In this document: positions 1 through 7,375 of the stretch, in pieces
Layout of the letters: every line of letters begins with the position of its first letter
How positions within the stretch are numbered: position 1 is the first letter of the stretch
Assembly (NCBI GenBank): GCA_002383285.1
Contig: DFXU01000036.1
Location: forward strand, 1-12,390
DNA length: 12,390 nucleotides
Origin: Caryophanales bacterium UBA4100
Lineage (GTDB): Bacteria > Bacillota > Bacilli > Paenibacillales > UBA4045
Direction of reading: 5' to 3'
Translations under genes and position numbers: made by a program
The notes under the pieces: model-generated
Told to the model about the DNA's origin: nothing
The model's input: the letters and a program-made list of their open reading frames with translations, nothing else
Database searches by the model: none

Positions 1-347
1 CAGGCGGAAGTGATTTTAGAATTGACAAAGATAAAGATCAACAAAATGGAGCGGGCAGAACCCAAGGAGAATTAGCTACTGTTTCATTACCATTCGGTGG
101 AGGTAGCGGTGGAGGTGTATCCATTACTCCGATCGCATTCCTAGTTGTTGGGATGAATGGTGTAAAGGTTGTACCACTGGACAATAATACGCATCTCTAT
201 GAACGTATTATTGATCTTGCTCCGCAGGTTGTCGAGAAGATACAGAGCATGTTAGGTAATGGACAGGCTCAAGCTAACTCCATGACAACAGCTGCAAGCA
301 TGGGAGTCACCGCACCTCAATCTACAGCACAGGGACCGACAAATTAA
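1..347 (+). CDS. ytfJ: Sporulation protein YtfJ/GerW family, 3' part
   Basis: The window opens inside this gene; the reading frame is open from base 3 and ends at TAA 345-347, giving about 114 residues of a protein that is about 150 residues in B. subtilis. An internal ATG at 153 is not the start, because the conserved part begins well upstream. Recognisable features are the N-terminal GGSDF-like stretch, a glycine-rich PFGGGSGGG segment followed by SITPIAFLVV, and the DLAPQVVEKIQSM helix near the end, all typical of YtfJ (GerW) proteins. The C-terminal tail is rich in Gln, Ala and Thr and probably disordered. In B. subtilis this small protein is made during sporulation and is reported to matter for spore germination; the biochemical role is unclear. 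It is followed by its own terminator, so it is probably not co-transcribed with dacB. Confidence 0.85.
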   Translation, partial: GGSDFRIDKDKDQQNGAGRTQGELATVSLPFGGGSGGGVSITPIAFLVVGMNGVKVVPLDNNTHLYERIIDLAPQVVEKIQSMLGNGQAQANSMTTAASMGVTAPQSTAQGPTN

Positions 348-397
348 TACATGGATTCACGCAAATAATGTGCACATTTCTCAATAATAATGAATGG

Positions 398-428
398 ACC
401 TAGCGAGCAATCAACGCTAGGTTTTTTT
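398..428 (+). terminator. Intrinsic terminator after ytfJ
   Basis: An 8-bp perfect stem (ACCTAGCG at 398-405, CGCTAGGT at 415-422) with a 9-base loop runs into seven consecutive T (422-428). This is a textbook Rho-independent terminator. It lies about 50 bases past the ytfJ stop and separates ytfJ from the dacB operon. Confidence 0.9.
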
Positions 429-430
429 CA

Positions 431-460
431 TGTATATCTGTTCGAAATAGGCATATATAT
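431..460 (+). promoter_or_regulatory. Candidate sigma-E-type promoter for dacB-spmA-spmB
   Basis: Between the ytfJ terminator and dacB lies GTATATC (432-438) followed by CATATATA (452-459). This resembles the mother-cell sigma-E pattern (ATA in the -35, CATA-rich -10), with about 15 bases between ATA and CATA, slightly short of the usual spacing. The B. subtilis dacB-spmA-spmB operon is sigma-E controlled, which motivates the call. The region is AT-rich, so the match could be chance. Confidence 0.35.
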
Positions 461-506
461 GGAGAAAGGACAGGCGTTACATTAATAACCTTCAGGAGGA
501 ACAACA

Positions 507-1691
507 GTGAAATTGCGAACGAAATGGATTATATTATTCAGTATTATTGCACAACTTTCCATTAACTTCACTCCTCTGATTGCTATTGCAGAAGCTCCAT
601 CGATCAGCACGAATGCAGAGGCTGCAGCACTGATCGATGTAAGCTCAGGTCGAATTCTATACAGTAATAATGGAGATAAACCTCTACGTATTGCAAGCCT
701 TACAAAAATCATGACTGCAATTGTTGCGATAGAAGCAGGATCCTTATCAGATAAGGTAAAGGTTAGCTTGAGAGCTTATGGTGTTGAAGGCTCCTCCATC
801 TACTTACATTCGGGGGAGGAAATGAACTTACACCATATGCTGTATGGGCTCATGCTACGCTCCGGTAACGATGCAGCAACAGCGATAGCAGAGCATATAG
901 GCGGCTCACTAGAGGGCTTTATCTTGATGATGAACGAGAAGGCTGAGCAGCTTGGAATGACGAATTCACACTTTATGAATCCGCATGGGCTAGATGCCAA
1001 GGAGCATTACTCAAGTGCGAATGATATGGCGGTATTGACAGCCTATGCCCTGCAGAATCCAATATTCCGGGAAATTGTGAAAACTCCATCTATTACAGTT
1101 CCTAACCCTTATGAGAAATGGGATCATCGTTGGCGTAATAAGAATAAGATGCTTCATTTGTACGAGGGGGCAGATGGCGTGAAGACGGGTTTCACTAAGC
1201 TTTCTAATCGCACCTTGGTTTCCTCAGCAACACGAGGCGGTCAACAATTAGCGGCAGTCACCCTGAATGATGGAGACGATTGGGCGGACCATGCTAGATT
1301 GCTAGATTTCGGATTTAGGAATTACCCCTTACAAGTTATTCAGTCGAGAGATGAGCCATTAAAGGGTACGACGCTTATGAGTCCTACTTCCTTCATATAC
1401 CCAATGAGAGAAGATGAGCAGCTTGACATTCGTGTGAAATATATTCAGGAGGATTCACTCCAAGGCAGATTAGGAGTGAGAGCCATCGCAGAATACCATC
1501 TAGGCTCCATATTCATAGGGAAGCAGCTCTTCTACAATGAGAATGACCCTGTATTAAAGAATCTCAATCGCAGTAATGCTAAAGCACATACATCACTCCG
1601 AGCAACTCAAGCTAATATTCTTATACATGAGAATGCATTCTCGATAATGAGGCGATTATTTAAGGCTCTATTCACGATCCAAGAACAATAA
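507..1691 (+). CDS. dacB: D-alanyl-D-alanine carboxypeptidase, sporulation PBP5*-type (DacB)
   Basis: Serine-type DD-carboxypeptidase (peptidase S11) that removes the terminal D-Ala from peptidoglycan stem peptides. In the spore cortex this limits cross-linking. At 394 residues it is close to B. subtilis DacB (about 382). A signal peptide covers roughly residues 1-30, with a hydrophobic core and an Ala-rich cleavage region. All three penicillin-binding motifs are intact: S64-x-x-K67 (SLTK, nucleophile Ser64), S119-G120-N121 and K226-T227-G228. The rest (about 285-394) fits the C-terminal beta-rich domain and a terminal amphipathic region for membrane attachment. The start is GTG 507, supported by a strong AGGAGGA (494-500) six bases upstream. 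DacF is a close paralogue; the immediate downstream spmA-spmB pair decides for DacB. It acts outside the mother-cell-derived forespore membrane and is probably switched on during sporulation. Confidence 0.9.
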   Translation: MKLRTKWIILFSIIAQLSINFTPLIAIAEAPSISTNAEAAALIDVSSGRILYSNNGDKPLRIASLTKIMTAIVAIEAGSLSDKVKVSLRAYGVEGSSIYLHSGEEMNLHHMLYGLMLRSGNDAATAIAEHIGGSLEGFILMMNEKAEQLGMTNSHFMNPHGLDAKEHYSSANDMAVLTAYALQNPIFREIVKTPSITVPNPYEKWDHRWRNKNKMLHLYEGADGVKTGFTKLSNRTLVSSATRGGQQLAAVTLNDGDDWADHARLLDFGFRNYPLQVIQSRDEPLKGTTLMSPTSFIYPMREDEQLDIRVKYIQEDSLQGRLGVRAIAEYHLGSIFIGKQLFYNENDPVLKNLNRSNAKAHTSLRATQANILIHENAFSIMRRLFKALFTIQEQ

Positions 1692-1714
1692 TCTTATGGA
1701 GACGAGGTGCCCTG

Positions 1715-2347
1715 ATGGTGAACTGGATATGGCTTTTCTTTATTACAATTGGTTTCCTGTTCGCAGCTGTGAACGGAAGAATCGATATTGTAACAGAAGC
1801 ATTGTTCGAAGGAGCTAAATCGGGTGTTACCGTCTGCTTTGGCTTAATTAGTGTTCTTGTATTCTGGCTCGGTATAATGCGTATTGCCGAACAATCGGGT
1901 TTATTAGAGAAATTAGCAGTATTGTTACGTCCAATTGTGACTTTCCTATTCCCTGATGTACCGAAAAATCATCCTGCCATTGGTTATATCCTATCTAATA
2001 TGAGTGCGAACATTCTAGGTCTAGGCAATGCAGCAACGCCAATGGGGATTAAAGCGATGCAAGAGCTACAAAAGCTGAATCCCGACCCCAAATCAGCTAC
2101 TCCAGCCATGTGTACACTGCTTGCCATTAACACGTCAAGCATAACGATTATTCCTACTACAATCATAGCTATTCGAATGAGTTATGATTCCGCGAATCCG
2201 ACGGAAATTGTTGGTACTACTCTGCTTGCTACTATGGTAGCAACGATAGCGGCTATAATGGCTGACCGTTGGTATCGCTCCAAGGAACTCAAGCAGCAGC
2301 AGCTTAACCCTCCTATTCATTCAAGCGAGGAGAATAAGAGTGCTTAA
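1715..2347 (+). CDS. spmA: Spore maturation protein A
   Basis: Integral membrane protein of the nucleoside-recognition/Gate domain family, needed in B. subtilis together with SpmB for full dehydration of the spore core. It has 210 residues against about 196 in B. subtilis; the extra length is a hydrophilic, Gln/Ser/Glu-rich tail. Several membrane segments are visible (about 3-19, 35-55, 131-152, 165-184). The conserved loop GLGNAATPMG lies at 102-111, and a Thr/Ser/Ile-rich segment (about 139-152) follows. Start ATG 1715 follows GAGGTG (1704-1709). It begins 23 bases after dacB and its 3' end overlaps spmB by 8 bases, so the three are one operon with probable translational coupling. The transported or gated substrate is not known from sequence. 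Confidence 0.92.
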   Translation: MVNWIWLFFITIGFLFAAVNGRIDIVTEALFEGAKSGVTVCFGLISVLVFWLGIMRIAEQSGLLEKLAVLLRPIVTFLFPDVPKNHPAIGYILSNMSANILGLGNAATPMGIKAMQELQKLNPDPKSATPAMCTLLAINTSSITIIPTTIIAIRMSYDSANPTEIVGTTLLATMVATIAAIMADRWYRSKELKQQQLNPPIHSSEENKSA

Positions 2348-2870
2348 TTTAATTAATACCATCTCGGCATGGGCAATTCCTGTGTTGATTGTTCTCATCC
2401 CACTATATGCCGCTTATCGTAAAGTGCCTGTATATGAATCTTTCGTTGATGGCGCCAAGGATGGGTTTACTACCGCAGTCAATATTATCCCTCATTTGGT
2501 AGGTATGATGGCATCGATCAGCATCTTTCGTGCTTCTGGGGCATTGGATGCAATGATAGGTGTGATTCGGCCGCTATTCGAACGATTTGGGATACCTGGA
2601 GAGGTTCTGCCCTTGGCATTATTGAGACCAATTACCGGTGCGGGTTCACTCGCATTCACTGCTGATTTGATGCAGCACTTTGGACCGGATTCGATGATCG
2701 GGCGTATGGCTTCAACGGTACAAGGCAGTACGGATACAACCCTGTATGTCTTGGTAGTATACTTCGGCGCAGTAGGTATTCATCGATCCAAATATGCCCT
2801 AAAGGTAGGCTTATTCTCCGATTTGGTTGGTTTTATCGCTGCTCTCGTGATATGTTTGTTAGTTTTCTAA
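2340..2870 (+). CDS. spmB: Spore maturation protein B
   Basis: Partner of SpmA in spore core dehydration and same Gate-domain superfamily; 176 residues, against about 178 in B. subtilis, so full length. Membrane segments are visible at about 10-25, 45-63 and 155-176, and in the middle around 134-146. The signature RPITGAGSLA (96-105) and a STVQGSTDTT stretch match the family. The start is GTG at 2340, inside the last codons of spmA (8-base overlap), with GAGGAG at 2327-2332 seven bases upstream; this arrangement suggests translational coupling and near-equal amounts of SpmA and SpmB. No intrinsic terminator is visible before rluB, so readthrough is possible. Confidence 0.92.
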   Translation: MLNLINTISAWAIPVLIVLIPLYAAYRKVPVYESFVDGAKDGFTTAVNIIPHLVGMMASISIFRASGALDAMIGVIRPLFERFGIPGEVLPLALLRPITGAGSLAFTADLMQHFGPDSMIGRMASTVQGSTDTTLYVLVVYFGAVGIHRSKYALKVGLFSDLVGFIAALVICLLVF

Positions 2871-2890
2871 AGCTGCTTCATCGTATGAAC

Positions 2891-2919
2891 TTGTGATTTC
2901 TTCTAGAGACAGGTATCAT
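2891..2919 (+). promoter_or_regulatory. Candidate sigma-A promoter for rluB
   Basis: TTGTGA (2891-2896) and TATCAT (2914-2919) are separated by 17 bases and match the vegetative consensus at 4/6 and 5/6. A start near 2926 would give a very short leader beginning almost at the Shine-Dalgarno sequence GAGGTGG (2927-2933). The idea that rluB has its own vegetative promoter, separate from the sporulation operon upstream, makes biological sense but is inference. Confidence 0.4.
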
Positions 2920-2942
2920 ATGATCTGAGGTGGTTTTTTCCA

Positions 2943-3677
2943 ATGGAACGATTACAGAAAGTATTAGCTCAAGCAGGTGTTGGCTCGCGCCGCAAATGTG
3001 AGGAAATAATCCTAGCAGGTCGTGTCGAAGTTAATGGAGAACGTGTGACTGAGCTTGGTGTCAAGGTAAGTCCGACAGACTTAATAGCAGTGGATGGTCG
3101 TGCAATAAAGACCGAGAATAAGGTTTATCTGGTATTCCATAAACCTAAGGGTGTTATCACAAGTGCGAATGATCCAGAAGGTCGCAGAACGGTTATGGAT
3201 TATATTAAGAATGTATCTGAACGGTTATATCCAGTTGGTCGATTAGATTACGATACAGAAGGTTTATTGTTGTTAACGAACGATGGTGAATTTGCCAACC
3301 GTCTTACCCATCCGAAATTTCATGTTCCCAAAACATATCACGCAACCGTCAAGGGTGTACCACATGGTTCACTTCTAGAGAAGTTAGCCCAAGGTGTTAT
3401 GTTAGATGATGGTATTACTGCACCTGCTAATGTGGATTATTATGATATTGGAGATGATCAGAAGCAGTCCATTATCGCAATAACCATTCATGAAGGACGT
3501 AACCGTCAAGTGCGCAGAATGTTCGATGCCATTAATTATCCAGTGGTTCGACTAAGAAGGGTTCAATATGGACCGCTATTCCTTGAGGGGCTTCCACGCG
3601 GCAAATCTCGACCATTGACTGCGAAGGAAATAGAGGACTTGATGGATACCGGCTTTTCCACGCCAAAAGACACATAA
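2943..3677 (+). CDS. rluB: 23S rRNA pseudouridine synthase B (RsuA/RluB family)
   Basis: Isomerises a uridine of 23S rRNA (position 2605 in E. coli numbering) to pseudouridine; cytoplasmic, acting on the large ribosomal subunit. The 244-residue protein has an N-terminal S4 RNA-binding domain (about 1-60; motif RLQKVLAQAGVGSRRKCEE) followed by the catalytic domain. The catalytic aspartate is D102 in GRLDYDTEGLLLLTNDG (99-115). The family motif EGRNRQVRRMF lies in the C-terminal third. Start ATG 2943 follows GAGGTGG (2927-2933) by 9 bases. RsuA (16S) and RluB/RluE/RluF are close relatives, but position after spmB matches B. subtilis ypuL/rluB. It sits between the sporulation operon and the res operon without a visible terminator on either side, and has no functional link with them. 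Confidence 0.9.
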   Translation: MERLQKVLAQAGVGSRRKCEEIILAGRVEVNGERVTELGVKVSPTDLIAVDGRAIKTENKVYLVFHKPKGVITSANDPEGRRTVMDYIKNVSERLYPVGRLDYDTEGLLLLTNDGEFANRLTHPKFHVPKTYHATVKGVPHGSLLEKLAQGVMLDDGITAPANVDYYDIGDDQKQSIIAITIHEGRNRQVRRMFDAINYPVVRLRRVQYGPLFLEGLPRGKSRPLTAKEIEDLMDTGFSTPKDT

Positions 3678-3685
3678 TTTTCAAT

Positions 3686-3711
3686 TTACACTGTTTGGAT
3701 ACGAAGTGTAA
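3686..3711 (+). promoter_or_regulatory. Inverted repeat over the resA promoter (candidate operator)
   Basis: TTACACT (3686-3692) and AGTGTAA (3705-3711) form a perfect 7-bp inverted repeat with a 12-base spacer. It covers the -35 region of the likely resA promoter and is not followed by a T-run, so it is unlikely to be a terminator for rluB. The left arm with its preceding T reads TTTACA, like one PhoP half-box, but there is no second copy in direct orientation. In B. subtilis resA is activated by ResD and PhoP and affected by CcpA; I cannot assign this repeat to any of them. Confidence 0.4.
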
Positions 3712-3722
3712 TCATTTATAAT
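3695..3722 (+). promoter_or_regulatory. Likely resA operon promoter
   Basis: A perfect -10 hexamer TATAAT (3717-3722) lies upstream of resA. The best -35 candidates are poor: TTGGAT (3695-3700, 16-base spacing) or TTTGGA (3694-3699, 17-base spacing), each 3/6. A strong -10 with a weak -35 is typical of activator-dependent promoters, consistent with known ResD dependence in B. subtilis. Transcription would start near 3729, giving a leader of about 50 bases. Confidence 0.55.
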
Positions 3723-3781
3723 GAGTACAAGTGAGGGATATCACAGACTTTACAATTGTAACTACAGGATAGGTGATGGCT

Positions 3782-4309
3782 TTGAAAAAATATAGAAGAA
3801 TGATTCAAGTATTTATACTCATTGCAATATTCATTGTTGGTGGCATTACGCTTGCCGACAATCTTTTTAGTGAGGACACTATCCCCAAAGTGGGCTCGAA
3901 AGCCCCTGACTTTACCTTACCCGGAATGAATGGAGAGCAGTATCGACTATCTGATTATAAAGGGAAGATCGTTGTACTTAATTTCTGGGGTACCTATTGC
4001 CCACCCTGTGTAGAAGAGATGCCGATCATTCAGAATTATTATGAGGAGCACGCTGCGGATAATAATGTTGAAATTCTTGCAATTAATGAGAATGATTCTA
4101 TAGTAAGTGTCAAGGCGTTCTTCCGTCAGCACAAGCTAACCTTTCCATCCTTGCTTGACAAGGATGTTGTTCGTCGAGAGTATGGTGTAATGAATTACCC
4201 AACAACTGTATTTATTAATGAGAACGGCAAGATCGAAGTGATATTCGAAGGTGCCATGGATGAAGCTTACTTGTCCTCTACATTGGCTGCACTTGGAACA
4301 AGCGAATAA
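3782..4309 (+). CDS. resA: Thiol-disulfide oxidoreductase ResA (cytochrome c maturation)
   Basis: Membrane-anchored thioredoxin-like protein on the outer face of the membrane that reduces the disulfide of apocytochrome c haem-binding sites before haem attachment (system II). Numbering from TTG 3782 gives 175 residues: a basic N-terminus, one membrane anchor (about 7-26), then an AhpC/TSA-Redoxin fold. The active site is FWGTYCPPCVEE with C73 and C76; E79 corresponds to the conserved ResA glutamate; the cis-proline loop is NYPTT (P140). Start choice: the frame is open through GTG 3773 and ATG 3776, but AGGTGAT (3771-3777) is well placed only for TTG 3782, and the resulting MKKYRR start resembles B. 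subtilis ResA. ATG 3776 remains possible (adds two residues). It is first gene of the res operon; a 128-base gap separates it from resB. Confidence 0.9.
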   Translation: MKKYRRMIQVFILIAIFIVGGITLADNLFSEDTIPKVGSKAPDFTLPGMNGEQYRLSDYKGKIVVLNFWGTYCPPCVEEMPIIQNYYEEHAADNNVEILAINENDSIVSVKAFFRQHKLTFPSLLDKDVVRREYGVMNYPTTVFINENGKIEVIFEGAMDEAYLSSTLAALGTSE

Positions 4310-4340
4310 TAACTTGCGATAATTTTACAACAGAATAATG

Positions 4341-4360
4341 GAAATACCACCTGTATTTTT
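4341..4360 (+). other. Weak AT-rich hairpin with T-run between resA and resB
   Basis: AAATAC (4342-4347) and GTATTT (4353-4358) pair around a 5-base loop and run into TT, with two further possible G-U pairs (4340-4341 with 4359-4360). The shape is that of a weak intrinsic terminator, but the stem has only one G-C pair. It could trim readthrough from resA into resB or stabilise the resA mRNA end. The rest of the gap (4361-4423) shows no promoter I would defend. Confidence 0.3.
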
Positions 4361-4437
4361 GTTGTTGATAACCGCAACTATCATTCGGCTGTTCCTATAT
4401 GACCTTAAGCTAAGCCGTTATTTGGAGGTATCTACCC

Positions 4438-6102
4438 ATGCTGCACAATACCAAATGTGAATGTGGACATCAGAACCCGGTCGGAACGGTGTTGTGTGAG
4501 TCCTGTGGAAAACCGTTAGATGATGAATTTGGTACTGGACCACTCGAGATGAGATATGACGGAATCGCTCGACGCTCACAACGCGAGAACCCGGCACTAA
4601 TTGATCGGGTATGGCGTTTTTTTTCATCTGTAAAAGTTGCGATTATTCTAATCTTTATCACCTTGTGTGCTTCAATAATTGGAACCATATATCCTCAGGA
4701 GAATACCTTCCTTAATATAGATCCATCGGTTTATTATGAGAATACGTATGGTCTCACTGGAAAATTGTATTACTTGTTTGGTTTATCAGATACGTATAAT
4801 TCGTGGTGGTACAAGCTCTTGCTCATCATGATTGGTGCTTCATTAATCATATGTAGTCTAGATCGTGTTCTGCCGCTTTATCGTGCACTGAATAAGCAAC
4901 AGATTCGTAAGCATATGAGCTTTCTGGTCAGACAACGCGTAGTCTTCCAAGGCAAGCTGCCATCAACAAGCGTTTCCGCAGCTACATTCATCAATGAGCT
5001 TGTTCCCGTATTGAAGAAGAAAGGTTATCGAGTTCATACTGATCAAACAGCACTACTAGCTGAGAAGCACCGTTTTAGCCGTTGGGGTCCTTATATTAAC
5101 CATATTGGACTCATTATTTTCTTGCTTGCAGTATTAATGAGGGGTTTGCCCGGATGGTATATGGATCAATACAATGGTTTTCTAGAAGGCGTGCCGGTGA
5201 AGATTGAGAACACTCCTTATTATCTAGAGAACGAGCAATTTACGGTTGAATACTATACAGAGGAAGATTTGCCAACTGAATTCCGTGGACAAGGTCGAGC
5301 GGTTCCTAAGCTATTCGAGACGAAAGCTATACTTTACGAATGTTTAGAGGATTGTGAAAGCACAGATCCTGTGTTGAATAAAGTGCATGAACAGAATATC
5401 CAAGTGAATAAACCACTGAAGTACAAGGGATTGCTCGCCTACCAATTCGACTTTAGAGAGACGATTCAAATTCGATCAGTCAATGTGTCGCTTACGAACA
5501 AGAAAACTCAAACATCGTATGGGCCTTTTATACTTAATACCAACTCGCCAAAAGAATCATATGCTGTAGGTCCATATGTATTATCTCTCAAGGATTATTA
5601 CCCCGAGTTCGCTTTGAATGATAAGGGGATACCCTTCACAAACTCGAGAACTCCTCTTGCTCCAGCCTTCGTATTCTTAATACAAGGACCTGATCTAGCT
5701 GAGGAAGGAGAGGTATACATATATTTCCCCCGTGATATAGATAAACAGCGCTTCAGTCAGGATAAATTGAATTTGGCTGTTGCTAATACAATTGATATCG
5801 GTGTAAGCTCAATGGAGGATGTGGGCATATCACAATTTACAAGCTTTCTAAATATAAGAATGGATAAGGCCTTACCTTATATCTTCGTTGGTGGAGTAAT
5901 CTTTATGATTGGCGTTATCATGGGTATCTATTGGCAGCATCGACGTATATGGATTCGAATTGATGATGAGGAAGACATAACGATTGGTGCCCATACGAGC
6001 AAAAATTGGTTCGGTATTCGGAAGGAACTGTCAGTCATACTTGGAAAAGCGGGTATTCACGTTGAACCGAAACAATTAGAGAACGGAGTGAGACAGCCAT
6101 GA
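4438..6102 (+). CDS. resB: Cytochrome c biogenesis protein ResB (Ccs1 family)
   Basis: Membrane component of the system II cytochrome c synthase; with ResC it passes haem across the membrane and joins it to apocytochrome c. The 554 residues are close to B. subtilis ResB (about 540). The N-terminus is a small zinc-ribbon-like knuckle, C7-x-C9-GH...C20-x2-C23-GKPL, predicted cytoplasmic. Membrane segments follow at about 65-84, 124-142 and 218-236, then a large extracytoplasmic domain (about 240-475), a last membrane helix (about 480-498) and a cytoplasmic tail with H501 just after it (YWQHRR). His222 lies at the start of the third helix. Both are candidates for haem contact, by analogy with Ccs1/CcsBA. 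Start ATG 4438 follows GGAGGT (4424-4429). The stop overlaps the resC start by 4 bases. Confidence 0.93.
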   Translation: MLHNTKCECGHQNPVGTVLCESCGKPLDDEFGTGPLEMRYDGIARRSQRENPALIDRVWRFFSSVKVAIILIFITLCASIIGTIYPQENTFLNIDPSVYYENTYGLTGKLYYLFGLSDTYNSWWYKLLLIMIGASLIICSLDRVLPLYRALNKQQIRKHMSFLVRQRVVFQGKLPSTSVSAATFINELVPVLKKKGYRVHTDQTALLAEKHRFSRWGPYINHIGLIIFLLAVLMRGLPGWYMDQYNGFLEGVPVKIENTPYYLENEQFTVEYYTEEDLPTEFRGQGRAVPKLFETKAILYECLEDCESTDPVLNKVHEQNIQVNKPLKYKGLLAYQFDFRETIQIRSVNVSLTNKKTQTSYGPFILNTNSPKESYAVGPYVLSLKDYYPEFALNDKGIPFTNSRTPLAPAFVFLIQGPDLAEEGEVYIYFPRDIDKQRFSQDKLNLAVANTIDIGVSSMEDVGISQFTSFLNIRMDKALPYIFVGGVIFMIGVIMGIYWQHRRIWIRIDDEEDITIGAHTSKNWFGIRKELSVILGKAGIHVEPKQLENGVRQP

Positions 6103-7361
6103 ATTTCGAACAATGGAGTGAGAATGCATTACTATTAGCATTTATCCTGTATAATGTATCATTTATCGTATATGTGGTTGCTATTGCGGGTAAGAAGTGG
6201 AGTAATCGAGATCCTGCTGCTCATCTACGCCGTTGGACTAAATTTGCAATTCTATTAACAATCATCGGTCTCGCATCACAAATTGTTTATTTCGTCACTC
6301 GATGGATTGCTTCTGGACATGTTCCCACATCCAATATGTTTGAATTCACGACCTTCTTATCGATGGCCATCGTTGCAGCCTTTATTGTATTATTTGCGAT
6401 TTATCGTATTTCCGCATTAGGCTTGTTCGCTATGCCTGTTACTATTGTATTGATATCTTATGCTGCTGTGTTCCCTAAGGAAGTACAACCGCTCATCCCA
6501 GCTCTACAAAGCTATTGGCTTTATATCCATGTAACTACAGCTGCGCTTGGTGAGGCTTTCTTCGCAATAGGCTTTGCTGCGGGTCTTATGTACTTATTAC
6601 GAACAATAGATTATAGCTCCACATCCAGCGAGTCTCGCAAGAGCCGGCTTGGCATCGAGTTTACTATATATGCCATTGTTGTTGTTATCGGCTTTGTCCT
6701 CATTACGAACGGTTTTAGATCAACTGATTATTCTGCACAATTCACGCAAGAAATACAGCAAGTGGATGCTAAGACTGGCGAGTCAATTACTGTAACGAAG
6801 ACAACAGACTATAAGCTTCCGCCTTTTATTAAACCTGCTAATAGTACAATTGCACATATGGATTCTTTCATCGGAATGGATGAACCGTTATTGTCAGCGC
6901 CATCCTGGATGAAGGGCTTGGATTCTGGGAGAAAGCTGAATACGATCATCTGGTCACTCTTAGCTGGATTAATCCTCTATGGGGTTATACGATTAATTGC
7001 TCGTAAGCCATTAGGCGCAGTATTGCAGAGGATGATGGGAGGCATTGATGCTGATGATTTAGATGAGATCAGTTATCGTGCCATCGCCATTGGCTATCCT
7101 ATCTTTGCTCTTGGAGCCTTAATCTTCGCCATGATTTGGGCACATGAAGCATGGGGTAGATTCTGGGGCTGGGATCCTAAGGAAACATGGGCACTCATAA
7201 CATTCCTATTCTATACCGTATATCTACATCTCCGGTTATCGCGCGGCTGGCAAGGTAAGAAGTCTTCTTGGCTGTCGGTAATTGGTTTTCTTGTAGTTAT
7301 GTTTACTTTGATTGGTGTTAATCTAATTATAGCTGGTTTGCATTCATATGCAGGCGTCTAG
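6099..7361 (+). CDS. resC: Cytochrome c biogenesis protein ResC (CcsA family)
   Basis: Haem-handling protein of the CcmC/CcmF/CcsA superfamily and partner of ResB in cytochrome c synthesis. The 420 residues hold about eight membrane segments. The extracytoplasmic WWD haem-binding motif is intact (W352, W356, W358, D359 to W364), flanked by H349 before it and H415 near the C-terminus; H144 (YIHVTT) is another conserved candidate haem ligand. A long hydrophilic loop (about 207-285) lies between membrane segments and accounts for the protein being somewhat longer than B. subtilis ResC (about 390). ATG 6099 overlaps the resB stop (ATGA) and has GGAGTG (6085-6090) eight bases upstream, so resB and resC are translationally coupled, as expected for two subunits that are fused as CcsBA in some bacteria. 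Confidence 0.93.
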   Translation: MNFEQWSENALLLAFILYNVSFIVYVVAIAGKKWSNRDPAAHLRRWTKFAILLTIIGLASQIVYFVTRWIASGHVPTSNMFEFTTFLSMAIVAAFIVLFAIYRISALGLFAMPVTIVLISYAAVFPKEVQPLIPALQSYWLYIHVTTAALGEAFFAIGFAAGLMYLLRTIDYSSTSSESRKSRLGIEFTIYAIVVVIGFVLITNGFRSTDYSAQFTQEIQQVDAKTGESITVTKTTDYKLPPFIKPANSTIAHMDSFIGMDEPLLSAPSWMKGLDSGRKLNTIIWSLLAGLILYGVIRLIARKPLGAVLQRMMGGIDADDLDEISYRAIAIGYPIFALGALIFAMIWAHEAWGRFWGWDPKETWALITFLFYTVYLHLRLSRGWQGKKSSWLSVIGFLVVMFTLIGVNLIIAGLHSYAGV

Positions 7362-7375
7362 AGGAGAGATAACGA

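Noticed and set aside
367..378. Perfect 12-bp palindrome AATGTGCACATT between the ytfJ stop and its terminator
   Set aside because: About three 12-bp palindromes are expected by chance in a window of this size; no regulator or consensus matches it and it lies downstream of a gene.
4365..4401. TTGATA with TATATG upstream of resB as a promoter
   Set aside because: Spacing is 25 bases, too long for sigma-A.
7285..7345. Possible internal promoter for resD at the end of resC (TTGTAG/TTGATT with AT-rich downstream bases)
   Set aside because: No -10 hexamer at 16-18 bases from either -35 candidate; B. subtilis has an internal resD promoter, but the sequence here does not support one.
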